Shown: positions 11,561 through 23,339 of the stretch, in pieces | Layout: each line of letters opens with the position of its first letter | Position numbering within the stretch: the first letter of the stretch is position 1 | Origin: Fasciola hepatica | Lineage: Eukaryota; Platyhelminthes; Trematoda; Plagiorchiida; Fasciolidae | Direction: 5' to 3' | Assembly (NCBI GenBank): GCA_948099385.1 | Contig: CANUEZ040000193.1 | Span: forward strand, 5,778,501 to 5,842,500 | DNA length: 64,000 bases | Translations under genes and position numbers: made by a program | Notes under the pieces: model-generated | Database searches by the model: none | Told to the model about the DNA's origin: nothing | What the model saw: only the letters and a program-made list of their open reading frames with translations

Positions 11561-13385
11561 GAGAAAAATAGAGTGACAAGTAGAGCAGGTCGATGGGATC
11601 CTCAGCCGACCATCATACTGACCAATCAGAGAGCTCCTGGAACAAGGTTAATCAAAAACATCCAACACACAGGAGTGTACTAGTTTCTACGGATAAAGTG
11701 TACATAATCAGTACAAACATTCCATACACACGATTCCGCGCATCGCGAAATATCAGCAACTGGTGGATATGGTAACATTTTAGACAAATTTAATTTCGTA
11801 CAGCATGAAATTCAACACTAATCTAACCTGGTTCAGAAGCTTATGGCCCGAAAGTCGATGTTCAGATTTTGGTTTTGTTTTTCCCGTTTGTTTCATTATC
11901 ACCACTACTGATCACTGACTTCCGTCCCCCCCCCATTACTTTATTGCACCCAGAGTACCCAGAGGAAGCCGGCCTCAGTGTGCCTATTTCCGAAAATCAT
12001 ACTCCCAACATTTCACAAAACACTTTTTCGTTTAATTTTCAGCCTCTGGGTTTGGAGCCTTTTTATGATGATCGCTTGATCACCACCCGTCACCTGTTTC
12101 TTTTCATTTACAGTTTTCGTGTTTGAACTTATCGCATTTCGTGTAAATATCCAATGCGCATCTACAGTGTATAATTTAGAACATTTTCTGACTGACAAAA
12201 TGATATGCACCGAGGAATTTCACGGAACCTGGCATTCTTCTCAGTAGTATTTTCCCTCTATTCATCTCACTGTGGCGAAAATCAGTTTTGCTCCTTTTCG
12301 GCTGATAGTTGAGTTTGCTAGCCTACTGAAATTCTCGATGCAATACAATGGATAACCATTACCATGCATTGTGTGTGGTGGCTTTGATAGATATCTCGTA
12401 GCGGCAATCTCAAAAGGGACCAATATCGGATAAATGAATGTGAAATGTTTAAGAGGAGAACCACAATAATGGAATTAGGTCAATGGAGAATGTTTGTGGA
12501 TGCAAGAGCCCCACTAATCGCGGCATCTAGCTATATCTTACAAAATATCTAATCATTGAGTGGCAGGGTGGCTTGAACCTCGCTTAGAAAGTCTAACACG
12601 CCCTAAAAGAACAAGTCAACTAGTAAGACTTCCCACAGAGTAGTAGTATGCAAGGATCAGTGTCTCCCGTGGGATTTGCTCGTGTTTGATCTTCAAAACA
12701 CAAAAATAGAGGGAACTCCAAGAGTACAATGACTCAATGAGTGCAACAACAGGACCCTACCATTTCATCATTCGAACTCCAGTGTGACTGCTCACAGCCT
12801 GCTCGCTGCACTGCTCTCCTTTCAAAGTAAAAAAACACTGGTTCAGTGTTATTCACTCCTTCACTACACACGAACTGAGAATATTTGATTCTCACTGTAA
12901 AGGTCATTTTTCAAGACCACTCTCGGTCATATTGCATAGAAATCACACAATCACAAGACCTCCCATTCCACTTGATCCCGCTAGCCAGTGATTTAAACGA
13001 AGTACAAATTCCAAATGCAGTTCACCTCAGTTTGTACTATTACTATGGGCCCAGATAGTCACACCCAGTTTGTAACCTATATCAAAACTAATGTTGCTCA
13101 TATTCAACTTACTTGTATCAAGTAGACTAAACCTGTATCCACCATATATCCTTACTCGTGCTGATGTTCAAGCTTATCAATCTCAACCCCACTGTCATCT
13201 ACTTGTTTACCCTTTGAAACCGAAATGGGCCTACTGCAACTCCAGGAAACTCACAGTGGAGCGTTTAGTTTATCGGAGATGCAGGATATGTGTACTTTAT
13301 AATGTAAGTTGCAAGTCCCCTTGAAAAATTCAACTCATTCAATTTTGCTCACTGTCTACTTGTAGTCCAGAAAAATGAAAAAAAT
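11561..13385. other. Inner third of arm A, no gene recognised
   Basis: This part is collinear with 46255-47650 in arm B at lower similarity than the outer part. An 85-codon frame (11869-12126) has no recognised domain, and an eight-base C run sits near 11928. Near 13270-13385 the arm B counterpart enters the Penelope RT fragment, while arm A continues into unrelated sequence. Confidence 0.5.
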
Positions 13386-16124
13386 GTATCTAATATTAGA
13401 TAAAATAGCTTCAGTCAACTGAACATGTTCCTCGACTTTGACTTCTAAGAATTAACAAAGAAGATCAGTTCATGATCTGGAAGAACAATCTTTAACCGAT
13501 GAAACCGGTCAATGAATACTAAACTCCAGGGAAGAAAATATGGGATAAAAGTCTCCATCATTCGAACAAACGTATTCAGCTTACTAAATTGTTGTTTCAT
13601 GCAAGTGAATTCATAAGTCCCTTCTATGTTACTGTTGCCTTGTTACGTTCTTTGATATCAGTCCGACGAAGAATATATTTATATATGCTGACTACCCTTC
13701 ATGATCCCATTGCCGTCATTTTTCCCTTGCAGTTTACCCATGTGGCGAGACAACCATAACAAAAAAGCATAAGCAAGTTGGTTTTTGGAACTTATCATGC
13801 ATTATTCTTTACTCACTTCCTGTTGTTAAATAATATTGATACAATATCTAGGGGAGGCACTGCACATTAGAGGCTCTCGAGTGGGGTAATAATCGACGGT
13901 GCCGACAGGTTTCGAACTCACCAATCACCATAGGAGGATTTGGAATCCACCGTGATGTTTATTCGACCAGCGACGGTCAGTTTAATGCCAAGTCCATAAC
14001 CAATATGATGAACACGGTCGATTTGTCGCCCGTCACTTTCTTTCTGATTTATCTAACCAACCTCTCCAGAAACGTTTGTCTCAGATTCTCTGAAAAAGCA
14101 AAAACTTCTTCCCGATTTATATGAGCTACGTAGAGATAAACGTTTATCCCCATTAGCTCCTCCAACTAAAGAGCTCCAATGATGAGGATGATTGAAACGT
14201 TTTCAAATTTACTGTGCGTGTGGAAGATCGTTTCATCAGAAATGTTGACAATTATGAGCGATGTGACCCCCCCAGCATCATCCATCTCATACCAATACGT
14301 TAAGCTTGTTTTCATGAGAGATTACCACCAAATTGTTCCATACGCTTTTTAGGCGTATCCAACGGGGTTCTACCGTATCGTTTTTGAACACTACAATTTT
14401 AAAGATCCTGTGTTACCTATATTATGCGTAATTCCGAATGTATTCGCAGATTTCCCTTTATACATTTTGCAAACAATCGTCATAAATTATAACTTCCTTG
14501 ACAAGACCTACATGTTTCTCAACATCTACGCTACCTAAGCTAACTCACACTAGGATTTGATTCATATCAACACTTATTGAAAGAACAACCATATGTTATG
14601 CGTCTTCGGAGATTCGTAGGGTTAGACTGTTATTCATGCATGCGTTTTTAAATCCATGAAATTGTTCTAAATATTCTTCGCATGAGGCAGACCTTGGAAT
14701 AGGACAAGTATCTCATGGAAGCTATGAAAACAGTGACAAATTTGCGAAAGCAGTTAGGCGTTACTCATGATGGGCTGCTCGTAGGCAGCTCGTTCTTTGG
14801 AATGCTCAAAAGCGGTAACAAAAATGCCATGTTTCTCAAATACAAATGAGATCGAAAATCAGTCTGAAGTTATAATCAAAGGTTGCTTAACTCTGCGTAA
14901 TCTATGGGCTTGCATTTTGCGGCCGTCGTTTGTCTGTGAGAAGTGGGCTTCTGTCCAGTTTTGGTTGAGTTCGTCAAAAGAGGAGTGGACGTCTCGTCTC
15001 AGCCGATGCTGTTATGCTATTTTCCTGCAATCGTCTGCGTTGTGCTTGCCCACTCGCATTGCGGCTGAAACATCTGCATCTTCATCTCATCGGGGAATTA
15101 CGTCCTGAAATTCAAAAACCAAAATGGCATTAAATGTAGGCGTTATCACATGTCTTGTGTGATTATAACTTTAAAGATTCGACCAGGACGGTAAAAATGC
15201 TGACGTTTACATTCGTTGTTCTGCGGTTTCATTTACCGTCATTGGAAATGGAACGAAGGGATATGTGATGCTGATATCAGTCAAATACCGTCCTTATTTG
15301 GGATTGATTGCGCGAATTTCCTGTTCTCATTCATATAGTCATTCTATCTCTAACTAGTGCACGTTCACACTCTTGCCTCCCTACTGGCACATGCACTGCC
15401 GGTAACCAGGTACCTGCCTCACTGCGTGTCCGTGTGTGTGACTTGCTAATCTGTGGTGAAGAGGCTGACATGGTCCGACTGCAAACGCGCTTATTAGAAA
15501 TGTGAACGATTAGACACGTGTATCAAAGGACCGTATGCGCGTGTGCATCAATAGAGTCAGTTGACTACGGATCAATACGAGTACAAAACAAACGAGAGTG
15601 GATGGCACAGTGAGGAAGAGGAAATATTCAGATTGGTAGAAGTTCCGGACCTAGACAGTCAGGCGTTACATACACATTTTATACGCGGTTTGCGATACCA
15701 CCCGCTCAAAGCAGACAGTTATCGGTAACACACTTGACCTATTGCAAAGTTATAACGATCTCCACTATTCATTATAATGTACCATACACAGGGATGTGAA
15801 GAAGGAGAACGGTACTGCACCCTTCTTGTCGACTGGGGCCGTTAACTGTATTCGCTAATGAAAAACATCGCATTCCCGAGAGTCTGTACTGCAAATCCGT
15901 TCAACGACTTGGAGGCTCTGATATATAGCCACGTAATTCCAGTCAGTTTGCGGTCACAGAAAGTGCCAACTTCCATTCCCTAGTCTGTGGTCCCAGTACA
16001 AGCTTCATGATTCCGTCTCGACACTAAAAACACAAGATGAGGAGTGTTTCTTTGGTATTCAATTAATCATCCCATTGAAGAAACGCCCCACTGCCGATAT
16101 ACGTCACCGAGGTTGCAAATGAAG
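13386..16124. other. Unassigned stretch with a SINE-like patch
   Basis: I recognise no protein signal. A patch at about 13860-14010 contains GGTTTCGAACTC, close to a tRNA box B, in a GC-richer context, and may be part of a tRNA-derived SINE. A 103-codon frame at 14797-15108 has no recognisable family. The last kilobase may hold the 5' part of the gypsy fossil that follows, but no LTR could be delimited. Confidence 0.4.
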
Positions 16125-16378
16125 CTACTGCTGACGCTCTCCTTCACGTCTGCTGAGACCCGGTTGACGCGCGAGCAATTCGATGGCGTGTCCGATGCAA
16201 CGGGTGAACAGTACGTAGTGAACTACGAATAAGTTTTCTCTCGTCAACCAGCCCGTTTCAGACAAACGCCTCAGCCTAGGCCGGTCGGACAGGCGATTCA
16301 CTAACACAAACCAGTACAAATAAATCGTTCCTTCTCGCGCACCGAACTCCACCTACGTTCCACCTACGGCTTCCGTCA

Positions 16379-16735
16379 TGTAGGATGTTGTTCTCGTGGT
16401 AAGAAAGTTCATATTCGCAAGGCATGCCGCCAATACAAATGTGCTGTCATGAATGCCACCTCTCAGTATCCGGAAAATGATGACAATCCGGTATACACAC
16501 TAGAGATTCTGAGTGAATCCAACCAATTCTTTTTCAGATCAGTCCGGTTCCACTGTGACTTGGGACTTTCATTCATGTTGGATATCACGAGCTGCTTGTC
16601 CATTATGCGGAAATCCGTATTCGATTTGATTCTGCCCAGTTTACGATTACAATACACCGATGTGCGTATTCACGGTGTTACTCATCGTCAACGTCCACTG
16701 CTGCGCGAGTCTACATTGCTGGTTTGTTTGTAAAG
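16379..16735 (+). pseudogene. Gypsy copy 1: Gag zinc knuckle and protease remnant
   Basis: A CCSRGKKVHIRKAC reading near 16393-16434 is a CCHC zinc knuckle (C-x2-C-x4-H-x4-C) whose second Cys has become Arg. About 20 codons on, a 94-codon frame (16449-16733) matches the retropepsin region, with DITS in place of the catalytic DTGS and a RIHGVTHRQRPLL block of the sort that follows the flap. The loss of the DTG motif means it cannot work. Confidence 0.65.
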
Positions 16736-16967
16736 TGGATATATCCTTATACGGCTCCCGATTTCCATAGAAAGTCCCTTGAGTTTACGGTTGAAGGCCC
16801 CGCGTACATTGGAGCAATGCGCAACAATCCGAAAGACATCCAGTATTCCGGTGGATCAGGTTGTTCTCCAGCAGTTGATCACACAATGCTCCAATAACGA
16901 GAGTCGCATGGCAGTTGAGCCTGCGAAGTTGGGAGTGTGTGATGATGCGGAGCTCCTGAAGCACTAA

Positions 16968-17600
16968 ATGTTGCCGTATGGTCAGATCGAAGGTGTTCTG
17001 AAGGTGCTTTTCCAAATTGAACAAGATGGTGTCATTGTGTGTGTGGTTCCATCCACGTGGGTGACTCCGATTGTGGTGGCGATGATAAGTGATGGACAGA
17101 CAATTCCAATTTGTAGTGATCATCGACTGTTCTTGAATCCACATTCAAAAAGACACGCGGTACCCACGAATAAACAGCAGAACTGCCAGAAATTCATGCT
17201 CGGCGGAAAGTGGTTCTCATAAATTGATCTCGCTGATGCATGTTCAGAAATTCCGATGCACTCGGAATATCAACTATTATCAACCATGAACAATCCATGG
17301 AGCATGCTCCAATATAATACATTGTCGTTCGGTATGCATGTGTCTTCCAGGATATTTCTGGCCATAATAGACGAGGTGATCCGTAATAATAATGGGATGA
17401 TAATATATCAGGATGTTTTGCTTATATTTGAATCCGCGAAGAACCAACACTACCGCAGTTTGTGACAGCTGCTGGAGAGATTCAGGGAATAAAACGTATC
17501 GAAACAGCGAAAATTCGGTTTCACCAAACCAGATTTCCTAGGCTTCACTGTCAATTCAAACGGATATCGACCCGATCCAGATAGTTTTAAACCAGTGATT
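16968..17600 (+). pseudogene. Gypsy copy 1: reverse transcriptase remnant
   Basis: An 84-codon frame (16968-17222) reads through the fingers: GVIVCVVPSTWVTPIVV, SDGQTIPICSDHR and LNPHSKRHAVPT, which correspond to GVIxPVxxSxWAxPIVVVxKxDGxxRxCxDYR of gypsy RTs. A second frame (17256-17465) covers the palm: a TTMNNPW-like tract, YNTLSFGMHVSSRIF, and YQDVLL where YxDD is expected, so the catalytic pair is damaged. A KFGFTKPDFLGFTVNSNGY tract near 17510 is the thumb/connection motif. Confidence 0.78.
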
Positions 17601-17699
17601 GTCATCCAGTCACCGAAAAATCAGGCAAACTTATGATCAATTCTTGGATGCCCGCAGTGCTACCTCAGATTGAATCCAAACATTTTGACACGAGTCCAA

Positions 17700-19016
17700 C
17701 CTTTTTTTCTGGCCCAGTCATCCGATGCACAGCAGTGAAACAAGCAGTGTGGTCTTATTCGAAATATCGTTGACCGACCGATAATAACCCCATTCGCGCC
17801 GTCTGAGCGGACGACACGGACCACTGACCTGTCCATAGTGGAGAGAGGAGTAGTTCTGTAACAGGTGAATGTCGAATGATCTGCATCTAGCGTTTTCTCA
17901 GTGCTGCAGGAAGGAGTTATTCTCAGAAGCAGAAGGAAGCTTTGATCGTTTCACTGGAGGTACGCTGATTAAAATGGTACGATCGTCACCTTTTATCAAG
18001 CTAGTCATGTTCCATGTAATGCAGATAAATCCGCCTACAAATCCACGGCTGCAGTAATCCAACGACGAGGCATTACCTGAGCTGCCTAATGCTACGACGT
18101 GCTGCATCGAGGAGGCAACACCGTAATGAAGGCGGATTTCTTGCCCCGATACGCATGATTCGCAGTGTCAGAACAATACCATGTAATTACTGCGGCCCCT
18201 CCTATTTTCCGTTAAAAATTAAAGGGAGCAGACGAAACGATGTTATTCATCAGTGATTTTAGCAATCACAAAGGAGTGGTAACCCGATGCAAGCGGAAGT
18301 TGCTACAGTTCTTCCGACTGCGAGAGGAATTCGGTATTCAATCCGAACGTGCCCAATGTCAGGGTGACCGTCTTAAAATATTTTACATTGCGCATTTCGG
18401 CTTTGGTTGAACTGCATTGGGGGCCACTTGGGTGTGAATAAAATGAAGCCACTAACTTCACGGATGTGATGGTGGCCGTAATTGGATACGATCATTGTCA
18501 CCATGACAAAGAACCCGTGGTCCGAAAGCAGAGAGTTCACGCTGACTTATGTGGCTCATTCGTGAACAAAAATCATGCCCGTGTACTGAATGACTTCTAC
18601 TTGAAATGGCCAGAAGTGTTTCTTACGAGTTCACCAACCAACCTGTTCGTAATCCAAGTTTTACGGAAGCGCCTCAGCCGAGAAGCAACCCGTCGGGTAC
18701 TGGTCACCGACACCGGAGCGTTGTTCTGTGCTTCGGATCCGAAAATTGGCTTGACCGCCAACGTGGTCAATCACACTGCTGAGACGACCGAGGATCCAAA
18801 TGGTGACCGTGTTGATGACAGGAGTCCATTTATTTCTCCCACCGAAACGACGACCACCTCGGCCGAGGAAAGCCAAAATAACTAGAAGCCCTTGGAGGAG
18901 GACAGATTTGATGATTCAGCGAGCATCACACGTGATCATGCCAAGTTGATTTTCGCAGCTACGCTCGCTGAGAATCGTCAACCAATTAGGATCGCTGCGG
19001 ACGGGTGCAGTTAAAG
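17700..19016 (+). pseudogene. Gypsy copy 1: RNase H and integrase remnant
   Basis: A YSQKQKEALIV reading near 17915-17950 is the RNase H block holding the catalytic Glu. GGHLGVNKMK near 18419 is the integrase zinc-finger HxGVxKxK block. A 139-codon frame (18466-18885) follows with RVHADLCGSF, KWPEVFLT and RRVLVTDTGALFCA, in which both catalytic Asp positions are kept. After that the core is cut short: the frame jumps to a hydrophilic tail, so the catalytic Glu region is missing. The similarity fades at about 19016. Confidence 0.75.
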
Positions 19017-20560
19017 CCTATTTTGATTGATCAAATCCTAACCTGCCAGGTAATTTCTTTAATTTATCATTTATGCAAATCATTTCTGGAATAAAATAAT
19101 CGCGCTTTTCTGTAGCCTAGGCATTCTTGCCTATTTGGATTACGTGGTTTCGGGTGAAAGCTATTTAGACACATTCTATCAGCTTGTGTATTCGGAATAT
19201 TACAGGAAGAATTATCTTTCCCTCTATCTTGTCTGATTGGTTCGCGGCGTCCGTCTTTTCGATGTTAATCCAAGTGGATTTCCCATTTCATACCATTCAC
19301 GCTCCTCGTGCCAACAATAAACTCTCGGAATAATCATTCAGACTGGAAATCATAACAGAGGTTTAGTGATTATCAATGTGTAGTTCAGTTTTACATGATG
19401 CAGTATCATGTGAAGCACGCGGCTTTGGTTCAATAAAATAATCTGCATTGATGTAGTACAGTGTCTGTTCATGAACCACTTGTTATTGCATTGCCGGTCA
19501 TTTTTGTCAAGAGTATCTTCAAATGTCTACAGTATTCAACAACACGTCTTACGTTGTTTAAACCGCTTTCATTGCTTTTACTTCCATTTAGTATTCAGTG
19601 GATTACAAAGCTGTCCCAAATGTATAAGTCCATATTCTTCTGTATTTCTCTCAAGTATATTGATCTTTGAACAAGCATTTTAATCCAACTTTGTTGAAAC
19701 TCATATTTTGCGGAAAATCACCAACTTCATCTAATATTATCGTGGTCGAAGCTCACTGTAGGATTACATGTGGAGTTCTTTTCAGCGGGAACAGTCTCAA
19801 TTACTCATTTCATATTGCATTCAACTGACTGATTTTAACTGTTATGTACGAGTTTGCATTTTTTTCAATCAAACGATGTACTATTGGCCAGCGTATGCAA
19901 GGGATTCAGACTGACTCAAAACTAGGATACACACAGCTATCGCCCAGTAATTTTAAACTACCAGCTTTCAAAAAAAAAAAACTTGCTTGAGCGTACCTCA
20001 GTGTCACTGTGTTTCACTGAATCGCTTGTAAACCGAAATTCTGTAGTTTGGGGGTGACAATGAGTTGCACAATGGTGACCTCCGAAGAGGGACAGTTTAG
20101 GATCGGGTGAACCTCATCAAGCTGTTTCCATATCATCCACTTTCACAAGTCCATCCGACTATGCGTGGACCACCTGTCTGTTATAGTAGTAGGCTGCATT
20201 ACGTTACCTCGACAACCATAGGAGCATCCGTTGAGACAAGAAAGAATACTTGCAACCAACAGACCTTACGCGACAGACCAGAGGAAGTTCCTTCACGGGG
20301 GCTTCGGTCAGTATCTCGTGTTGGGTTAGCGCCCCACTATCTTCTAGGTCAGACTTTTGAGTCAGTGGATACGGAAAGAGTATCCAAAAAAAGTCTGTTG
20401 TGCATTGTGGGCAGTCAACAAGAATTATATGCCCAAAAATCTCCCTCTTTCCTTCGGCGAACACATTTCGTATTTCCATGCTCTTAAACTCTCTCACATC
20501 CCAATTCTAAATAGATATGAAGGGCCGCAACGAGTCGTGACGGTGAACTTCTAACTCTCG
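19017..20560. other. Stretch between gypsy and LINE fossils
   Basis: No protein signal is clear. A run of A (about 19969-19981) could be the tail of an old plus-strand retroposon ending there. A 126-codon frame (20107-20487) has no recognised domain and may be the unrecognised 5' part of the LINE that follows. Confidence 0.4.
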
Positions 20561-20696
20561 GTAACGGTAGCAAATATGGGACAAGGAAAAAGAAAATCGA
20601 TACTCCAACCTAGGCCTATCTCACAATTAGCTGATTTCAGCATCGACACACCTCGTCAAACGGAACAACAGTCTGCCCTACCTGGAATTCTTCAAA

Positions 20697-21425
20697 ATGG
20701 ATGTTCATCGTGTCCTCGAAACACGCAAACAAAACCCAACTTCAGTGTTAACACTTTGCTCACCAGCTACGAACTGGGTTTCCCGTTTCACTCTTCGTAT
20801 GACGGGTCATTTGGTGTCTAGTGATTGTGGTAAGGCTGGCGTTGGCATCATTCTCGGCAAGAAAATTCAGGTTGTACTGCTCGACTGGATTCCATTGACC
20901 AGTCGTCTATGTGCGATTCGGGTGAACGGTTCTATACATGTGAACAGTACTAGACTGAAGAGTCCATGCCTGTTTTTCGTTTATGTGTATGCCCCAAATG
21001 ACTGCAACTCGTCTGAGGCTAAAGACGAATACTCCCATGATTTCATCAATTGCTCCGTAGCATGCATTCAACGGACATCATGGATGTTGATGGTGAATTC
21101 AGTGTTCAAGTTGGAAGCCGAGAAGAGACGGAGAGAAATCAATTAAACCGTTTCGACATTTCAACCGATGGAACCGATAACGGTGACAGACCCATTCAAC
21201 TCTGGCCCGACCATGGACTATTCCTAGAGAGTACAAATTTCTGGCACAAAATGCTCCACCGAGTAACCTGGCACCTTGCTGCGTCTTCACAGCTTTGCAC
21301 TCAGATCGACCATATTGTTCTTGAATACCGCTGGCACGGATCAACTCTAAACTGCTAATCATTTTGGTCCCCGTCTGTTGCCAATGATCACACAGTTGTC
21401 TGAGTGAATCGAAGCACACTTCTGG
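20697..21425 (+). pseudogene. CR1-like LINE endonuclease remnant
   Basis: Across two frames: AGVGIILGKKIQVVLLDWIP, SRLCAIRVNGS, VYVYAPNDC (the conserved VYAPT block), DGEFSVQVGS for the catalytic GDFNAQVG block (Asp-to-Glu change in the core), DNGDRPIQLWPDHGLFLEST, RVTWH, and CTQIDHIVLEYRW, the last matching the Q-IDH block that holds a catalytic Asp and His. A SDH-like block follows as ANDHTVV near 21380. At least two frameshifts and a stop break it. Confidence 0.78.
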
Positions 21426-21764
21426 TCGGTGGCCGAAAATACATCTAATACAAATATCAAGTAGTTCGGCACATTCAACATTTGCCTCATTTTACCAAGC
21501 CGATAAGTTGTCGTGGCAATCAGCCTCACTTGAGCGATCGATTCTTTCGAAATCTCAGCATAAATGTTCCCATTTCGGCAAGTGTATTTCATATGGTCAA
21601 TTACGTCGTTGTTTCACATATCTCCGTCGATAAGCCACATGTTTTGCTTGTTGTAAGTTTGGTCACAATGCTAGTGCTTGCAGAAGCAGCCCAGCATATC
21701 GACAGACGATCTCCTCAGCATCATCTAACACTTCTTTACTTCCTTCCAGGTTTTCGACACTTAA

Positions 21765-22560
21765 TTGAGCCCTCTTGTCAGAGAATGTTCCACATATTAC
21801 CAGGAATTGCATACTCAAGCGCGTAGTTACCGCACTTGTATTGTTGACACTGGGCGTATAGAATCCATCACTTCACCTAATGCTATAAATTGCGTTTATC
21901 CCATCGATAAGAATAATCCTACTAGTGTGAATACTCCAGGGATTACTGAATACAAACTCCCACATGTCGGTTCTTGTATGGTCCTAATTGAATGTAAGTT
22001 TTTGGTTTCTGATCCTGGACTTCTACTTCTTGGTTTGAAATATGTTTGGGAATTTCGCGTTGATGTCGTTCTCCTACATCCTTCACGCGATTCATTGAGT
22101 ATACAACAGGTTTCTGGTGGAATGCATATTCCTGGATTAAGGTTAGATATATCTGGCGATCTCATTTTACTAAAGCGCAGTATAATTCATTTAAGTTTGA
22201 GTTGCAGCGGGTATATACAGACTATTGTGGATCCATCTCGGGTAAAAGCTACAGTCTTGTGATCACCGATGACTTTTCCCACTGGACAAAGGTATATTGA
22301 ACAACTTCACCTACTGCTTACTTCACACAGACTACCTTCAGGAAGAGATTCAACAGAAGAGGAATTCTGTTTGTGCCAGTTGTTGACATTGGCACCATTT
22401 TAGCTGCTTAACTCCTGGATAATTGGCTATAAGATCTTTGTTGAAAAGTGAACCACACTGCTCTTCGTCACCCACAATCTAATGGTCGTGCAGATAACTT
22501 TGAATGAAATTTGTTTTGTGATTCCCCATACAGTTTTTGAACCTGGTCTTGCCATTGACA
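21765..22560 (+). pseudogene. Gypsy fragment (protease joined to integrase) inside the LINE
   Basis: A 165-codon frame (21765-22262) starts with a protease block YRTCIVDTGRIESI, keeping the DTG triad, and goes on to ECKFLVSDPGLLLLGLK, typical of the C-terminal half of the retropepsin in this gypsy lineage. Within about 120 codons another frame gives the integrase core: YTDYCGSISGKSYSLVITD, DFSHWTKVY, VVDIGT and HPQSNGRADNF. The catalytic Glu of that last block is Asp. Reverse transcriptase and RNase H are absent, so some 1.5 kb is missing between the halves. Its place inside a collinear LINE suggests insertion followed by internal deletion. Confidence 0.7.
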
Positions 22561-22714
22561 ATCCATTAGATATCACAAGTATTCACCGAGTGGTACACGC
22601 ACATTATCCAGTTAGGTAGTAAGCAAAATTCAAGTGGGTTCTATTTGAGGCTTTTACGGCTGACCAAGACCCAACAACCAGATAACCACAGAAGAGATGG
22701 ATATCTGCATCTTC

Positions 22715-23045
22715 AGTTGAGCTGTGAGGTGCTCGCAGAATGATTCCTCTCAATTCCAGATATGATGGAAGACAGAGGTGCCTTTACCGCCAATTGATTG
22801 TGAGCCTGAGAAACGACCGTGAATAGTAGTGGATTGTGGAGGTGGAAACAGCTGCAGTGATGAGCAGCAGCAACAGCGATTGGCAGCAGCTGAAATCTTA
22901 TCCGTCTAAGTGAAAACACCTGTTCTAGAAAGTCAGGCGTTATTGAACTGTTCTAAGAGACAAACGGCTCACTGATTCGAACTCAGGAGCGTCGTCTAGA
23001 ATGTTGGGAGAAGGATTTTCAGAGGCCGTTTAATTGGCTTTTATC
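22715..23045 (+). pseudogene. CR1-like LINE post-endonuclease linker remnant
   Basis: The reading LIVSLRNDRE, then VETAAVMSSSN (element consensus near MEAAAA), then NGSLIRTQERRLECWEKDF and QRPFNW matches the basic linker that precedes the reverse transcriptase of this LINE type. Several frames are needed. Its spacing to the RT block at 23340 is as expected for an intact linker. Confidence 0.65.
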
Positions 23046-23339
23046 CCCAACTGGCTTGTTAAGAATCGTCATTGCTCCAACTGTGGTTGTAGATACCGGT
23101 CCTCGATCAGAAAAGGAGGTTCTTCCTGACATAGACCCTAAATGACATGAGACTGCTTGACCGGATGAGTTGCCGCCGTCTATTTTCAAGGATGATGGAG
23201 CATAATTGTTATTGGGCTGACAAAACTCCTCGATTTCGTAGATCACAGTAACAAGATCCAAAGAGTTGGAAATAATCTGTGATTGTGGCAATTATATAGA
23301 GGAGGATGGTGATTCCTCTTGTCAAAACCACCCGGGAAT

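Larger units (their letters stand above)
4898..13385 (+). repeat. Arm A of a large inverted duplication
   Basis: This 8.5-kb block recurs in reverse complement at about 46255-55433, in the same order along its length. Matching anchors (A with B) are 4994-5330 with 55001-55337, 5560-5960 with 54380-54780, 6178-6860 with 53450-54095, 7020-7750 with 52510-53260, 8340-8600 with 51690-51970, 8620-9600 with 50680-51640, 10410-11560 with 48340-49560, 11870-12120 with 47190-47400, and 12440-13385 with 46255-47130. Similarity by eye runs from about 97% near the outer end to about 80% near the inner end, with indels. The outer edge lies where the match to the arm B sequence stops, at the TGGCATTTC tract starting at 4898. 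The block contains several different transposon fossils in mixed orientation, so it is a composite duplicated segment rather than a single element. Confidence 0.9.
16125..19016 (+). mobile_element. Decayed Ty3/gypsy retrotransposon, copy 1
   Basis: Gag zinc knuckle, protease, reverse transcriptase, RNase H and integrase remnants lie in the normal gypsy order over 2.9 kb. Every domain is hit by stops or frameshifts. No LTR is recognisable at either end, so the limits given are those of coding similarity. The codon-level decay is far greater than in the gypsy element at 59695-64000, and the protease and RT sequences look like a different gypsy lineage. Confidence 0.8.

Noticed and set aside
4898..13385. 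Arm A as one large DNA transposon (Polinton/Maverick type)
   Set aside because: No DNA polymerase B, packaging ATPase or capsid signal is seen, and the content is a mix of BEL and LINE fossils in opposite orientations.
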